Positions 41,813-45,065 of a stretch of DNA of 45,065 bases are shown here, piece after piece. Origin of the DNA: Chitinophagaceae bacterium. GTDB lineage: Bacteria; Bacteroidota; Bacteroidia; Chitinophagales; Chitinophagaceae. Each line of letters starts with the position of its first letter. Within the stretch, counting starts at the first letter, position 1. The DNA lies in assembly GCA_024643655.1 (NCBI GenBank), contig JAHEMM010000008.1:18216-63280 (forward strand). The letters run 5' to 3'. A program made the position numbers and the translations under genes. Under the pieces are notes generated by a model. That model did not search any database. It saw nothing but the letters and a program-made list of their open reading frames with translations, and was not told the origin of the DNA.

Positions 41813-43705
41813 ATGTGTGGTATAGCAGGCATTATAAAATTTCAAGCCCCAAATAATGAAGCGGCAAAGTTTCTTTTGCATCAACGCATACAATTGATGA
41901 ATAATGCCTTACAGCACAGAGGGCCAGATGGTGAAGGAGTATGGATTAATGAAGAAGCCTCGGTAGCGTTAGGGCACCGCCGACTTTCAATTATTGATTT
42001 AAGCAGTGCAGGACATCAACCATTACATTATTCTTTATTAAATGAGACTGAAGGACTTGAAAAAAGATACACTATAATTCATAACGGCGAGATCTATAAT
42101 TATGTTGAGCTAAAAGAAGAGTTATCCAAATATGGATATACATTTTATACCAGGACAGATACAGAAGTTATTATTGCGGCATATGATCATTGGAAAGACT
42201 TTTGTGTAGATCATTTTGATGGCATGTTTGCCTTTGCGATATGGGATGAAAAGGAAAAAATATTATTCGCAGCCAGAGATCGCTTTGGAGAAAAACCTTT
42301 TTTCTATTTCATTAATGAAAAAGAATTTCTATTTGCGTCTGAAATGAAAGCGTTGTGGGCAGCAGGTGTAGAAAGAATTCCTAATCAAAAAATGCTTTTC
42401 AATTTTATTACTATCGGTTATACTGACAATCCGAACCAGCCTGGTGAAACTTTTTTTGAAAACATTTCTAAACTCCCACCTGCTACCTGCCTTAAATATT
42501 CTTTAAAAAACAATCAACTGGTTCTTGAAAAGTATTGGGACATCGATCCTGAAAAGCAACACAAACATATTTCAGATTCTGATGCCTTAGAAAAATTTAA
42601 TTTTCTTTTTTCAACTGCTATAAAAAGAAGGTTAAGAAGCGATGTTGAAATTGGAACATCCTTAAGTGGTGGATTAGACAGCTCTTCGATTATTGCAACA
42701 ATTTCTGCACAAAACAATGCAGCATCGTTAAAAGCTTTTACCGGATCATTTGCTGATTATGATAAAGATGAAACGAAGTATGCTAAACTAGTAGCAGATA
42801 AATTTAATCTTCAACAATACACCACATCGATTACTGCAAACGAAATGATAGAAGATTGGCAAAAACTTTGCTTTCACCAGGAATCCCCGTTTAGTTCAGC
42901 AAGTGTTTATGCCCAGTACAAAGTTTATGAACTGGCAAAGCAACAGCATATAAAAGTTTTATTAGATGGACAAGGTGCTGATGAAACACTGGCAGGCTAT
43001 CACAAATACTATAAATGGTATTGGCAGGAATTGTTCCGCAAAAGAAAATTAAGACGAAGCAAAGAAGTTAAAGCCGCAAGAGACTTAGGCATAAAAGAAA
43101 AATTTGATTTCAAAAATATTATTGCTTCTTACTTTCCCGATTTTGCAACTATCGTAATGGAAAACAGATACCTTTTAAATGCTGTTAAACATGAAGACCT
43201 GACTAAAGAGTTTGTACAATTACAAAGTAAAGAAGCATATTATGCAGTGCCCGAAAGATTTACATTGAATAATGCATTATACTTTAATACCTGTATTCAT
43301 GGACTGGAAGAATTACTAAGATTTGCTGATAGAAATTCAATGGCCCATGGAAGAGAAGTGAGACTTCCATTTCTATCACATGAACTGGTGGAGTTTGTAT
43401 TTTCACTACCTGCCCATTTCAAAATACGGAACGGATGGACAAAGTGGATGCTAAGAGAAACAATGCAACAAAAATTACCTGCATCAATTGCATGGCGCAA
43501 AGATAAAATTGGGTTTGAGCCCCCACAAAAGAGTTGGATGGAAAATAAAAACGTTCAACTATTGATTAATGATGCAAAAAATAAATTAGTTCAAGAAAAA
43601 GTGTTAAAACAAGAGGTTCTGCATAAAGATATCATTCCAAAGTCATCACATGAGGTAAATAATTACGATTGGCGATATCTTTCTGCTGCATCCCTTTTTA
43701 AATGA
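41813..43705 (+). CDS. asnB: Asparagine synthase, glutamine-hydrolysing
   Basis: A 630-residue class-B asparagine synthetase that makes asparagine from aspartate, glutamine and ATP. The N-terminal glutaminase domain begins MCGIAGIIKF with catalytic Cys2, and has HRGPDGEGVW, HRRLSIID and IHNGEIYNY. The synthetase domain shows the ATP-pyrophosphatase loop SLSGGLDSSSIIA (about 282-294) and LLDGQGADETLAGYHKYY. Some family members build surface-sugar or other amides instead, so the exact product is probable rather than certain. The metB-like gene follows 47 nt downstream. Confidence 0.9.
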   Translation: MCGIAGIIKFQAPNNEAAKFLLHQRIQLMNNALQHRGPDGEGVWINEEASVALGHRRLSIIDLSSAGHQPLHYSLLNETEGLEKRYTIIHNGEIYNYVELKEELSKYGYTFYTRTDTEVIIAAYDHWKDFCVDHFDGMFAFAIWDEKEKILFAARDRFGEKPFFYFINEKEFLFASEMKALWAAGVERIPNQKMLFNFITIGYTDNPNQPGETFFENISKLPPATCLKYSLKNNQLVLEKYWDIDPEKQHKHISDSDALEKFNFLFSTAIKRRLRSDVEIGTSLSGGLDSSSIIATISAQNNAASLKAFTGSFADYDKDETKYAKLVADKFNLQQYTTSITANEMIEDWQKLCFHQESPFSSASVYAQYKVYELAKQQHIKVLLDGQGADETLAGYHKYYKWYWQELFRKRKLRRSKEVKAARDLGIKEKFDFKNIIASYFPDFATIVMENRYLLNAVKHEDLTKEFVQLQSKEAYYAVPERFTLNNALYFNTCIHGLEELLRFADRNSMAHGREVRLPFLSHELVEFVFSLPAHFKIRNGWTKWMLRETMQQKLPASIAWRKDKIGFEPPQKSWMENKNVQLLINDAKNKLVQEKVLKQEVLHKDIIPKSSHEVNNYDWRYLSAASLFK

Positions 43706-43752
43706 GTTGAATTTGGCATCTTTGCAATTCTTAATCAAATAAAGGATAACAT

Positions 43753-44892
43753 ATGAAGCTTGCAACAAAACTAATTCATGCCGGTGCAGAACCAGATCCA
43801 TCAACCGGCGCTATCATGACTCCCATTTATCAAACGTCCACTTATGTGCAGGAAGCTCCCGGAAAAAATAAGGGATATGAATATGCCCGAAGCCAGAACC
43901 CAACCCGTGCTGCGTTAGAAGAAGCCTATGCAATAATAGAAAACGGAAAATTTGGTTTGGCATTTAGTAGTGGAGTTGCAGCGACTGATGCTGTTATAAA
44001 ATTATTAGCCCCGGGAGATGAAGTGATATGTGCTAATGATATGTACGGCGGTACTTATCGTTTATTTACAAAAGTGTTTGAACGATTTGGTATTGTGTTT
44101 AAATATGTTGATACAACTAATGCTTCCAATATTGATGACGCCATTACAACTAAAACTAAATTGGTTTGGATTGAAACACCTACTAATCCATTAATGAATA
44201 TTACAGATATAGCAGCCGTTGCTGAGATCACTAAGCCCAATAATATATTACTGGCTGTTGATAATACATTCGCTTCTCCTTTTTTACAAAATCCCCTTGA
44301 GCTGGGTGCGGATATTGTCATGCATTCTGCAACAAAATATTTGGGTGGACATAGTGATGTAATTCAAGGAGCATTAATGATGAATGACGCTGAATTGAGA
44401 GATAAACTTTATTTTATTCAGAAAAGTTGTGGAGCTGTTCCTGGGCCAATGGATTGTTTTTTAGTTTTACGTGGAATCAAAACGTTAGGCGTAAGAATGA
44501 AAGCACATTGCGAAAACGGTAAAGCAATTGCTCATTGGTTAAAGAACAATGCAAAAGTGGCAAAAGTATACTGGCCTGGTTTTGAAGACCATCCGGGATA
44601 TGCTGTTGCCAAAAAACAAATGAGCGACTTTGGTGGTATGATTTCATTTGAATTAAAGAATGACAGTGTTGAAGAAGCTAACAGGGTTTTATCATCCACT
44701 CATTTATTTTCATTAGCAGAAAGCCTGGGAGGTGTTGAATCGCTAATCAATCACCCTGCAAGTATGACGCATGCCTCCATTCCAAGAGAGGAAAGGATAA
44801 AAAACGGATTAAGCGATTCGTTGATCCGGTTAAGTGTAGGTATTGAAGATGCAGATGACCTGATCGAGGATCTGAATAAAGCAATTGGCTGA
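43753..44892 (+). CDS. Cystathionine gamma-synthase/lyase (PLP-dependent)
   Basis: A 379-residue Cys/Met-metabolism PLP enzyme. Lys195 in HSATKYLGGHSD forms the Schiff base with PLP and Asp170 in AVDNTFASP supports the ring nitrogen; YEYARSQNPTR and the C-terminal SLGGVESLINHPASMTH are family blocks. It may act as cystathionine gamma-synthase (towards methionine) or gamma-lyase (towards cysteine); these cannot be told apart by eye. A minus-7-like CATCTTTG (43717-43724) lies 29 nt upstream. Confidence 0.9.
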   Translation: MKLATKLIHAGAEPDPSTGAIMTPIYQTSTYVQEAPGKNKGYEYARSQNPTRAALEEAYAIIENGKFGLAFSSGVAATDAVIKLLAPGDEVICANDMYGGTYRLFTKVFERFGIVFKYVDTTNASNIDDAITTKTKLVWIETPTNPLMNITDIAAVAEITKPNNILLAVDNTFASPFLQNPLELGADIVMHSATKYLGGHSDVIQGALMMNDAELRDKLYFIQKSCGAVPGPMDCFLVLRGIKTLGVRMKAHCENGKAIAHWLKNNAKVAKVYWPGFEDHPGYAVAKKQMSDFGGMISFELKNDSVEEANRVLSSTHLFSLAESLGGVESLINHPASMTHASIPREERIKNGLSDSLIRLSVGIEDADDLIEDLNKAIG

Positions 44893-44905
44893 TTAAATTA
44901 ATAAC

Positions 44906-45065
44906 ATGAAAAATGTAACTATCCTTTTTATAATTTTTATTCTTTTTTCCTGTAAAGAAATGAATAAAAATATTGATTCTGACTCGCCAATTGATAAACC
45001 AGAAGAAAAGGATACTATTAATCGTAACCATACTAAATTGGTATTACCAGTTATAGGCGAATGGA
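44906..45065 (+). CDS. Lipoprotein, unknown function (partial)
   Basis: The first 53 codons of a gene cut by the right edge. It begins MKNVTILFIIFILFSCKEMN, a lipoprotein signal with the lipidated cysteine at residue 16, then an acidic, Asp/Glu/Lys-rich linker (NIDSDSPIDKPEEKDTINRN) and TKLVLPVIGEW. Nothing more can be said about its function. It starts 14 nt after the cystathionine-synthase/lyase gene and may be co-transcribed with it. Confidence 0.7.
   Translation, partial: MKNVTILFIIFILFSCKEMNKNIDSDSPIDKPEEKDTINRNHTKLVLPVIGEW

Noticed and set aside
1-45065. tRNA, rRNA, CRISPR, insertion sequence or integron signals
   Set aside because: No tRNA-like T-arm, repeat-spacer array, transposase or terminal inverted repeat was noticed on either strand. 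A covariance search was not possible.

Overview
The window looks like a chromosomal segment of a Bacteroidota bacterium, most likely a Chitinophagaceae-type relative. The evidence is a SusC/SusD pair, a secreted protein with a type IX secretion C-terminal sorting domain, GldC, two OmpH-like chaperones beside BamA, DUF6089, DUF4290 and DUF2911 proteins, an AT-rich composition, no obvious Shine-Dalgarno sites, and recurrent TAnnTTTG minus-7 promoter boxes. No rRNA, tRNA, CRISPR array, insertion sequence or prophage was seen.

Layout: 1-2258 (minus) carries a truncated small membrane protein, a membrane-anchored glutathione peroxidase and an ALDH3-type aldehyde dehydrogenase in a tight operon. 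tadA (plus) is followed by a bidirectional terminator and an isolated SusD/SusC pair (minus). sodA (plus) converges with an orphan LuxR-type response regulator. From 9053 to 20963 almost everything is on the minus strand: the rpmH-rnpA-yidD module, then an envelope cluster reading hydrolase, CBS protein, single-POTRA Omp85-like protein, nadK, DUF6089, uppS, bamA, two ompH genes and murI. cvpA, yqeY, gldC and a glycosyltransferase (21167-23829, minus) close the left half.

The right half is mostly plus strand: T9SS cargo, DUF4290 protein with an RGG-like tail, murA, two GNAT acetyltransferases, a DUF1272 protein, gmk, a CNNM/CorC-type membrane protein, tatC, rpiB, an M28 peptidase and a small membrane protein. 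A deoxyhypusine-synthase-like gene and a PepSY-like secreted protein lie on the minus strand (35079-36717). A 767-base gene-poor stretch follows and holds a candidate small RNA. An sdpR-sdpI-like operon with a palindromic operator, a secreted alpha/beta hydrolase, an acpH-like gene whose start codon appears to be ATC, two tandem DUF2911 genes, asnB, a cystathionine gamma-synthase/lyase and a truncated lipoprotein fill the rest.

Functionally the region is dominated by envelope construction (MurA, MurI, UppS, BamA, OmpH, TatC), oxidative defence (GPx, SOD, ALDH) and housekeeping. No single new defence or mobile system is evident. The most interesting signals are regulatory: minus-7 boxes ending about 5 nt before start codons (near-leaderless transcripts), terminator U-tracts that run into the next gene's minus-7 box (ompH/murI, rpmH/rnpA), the candidate small RNA at 37104-37247, the folded leader before the deoxyhypusine-synthase-like gene, and the non-standard acpH start.
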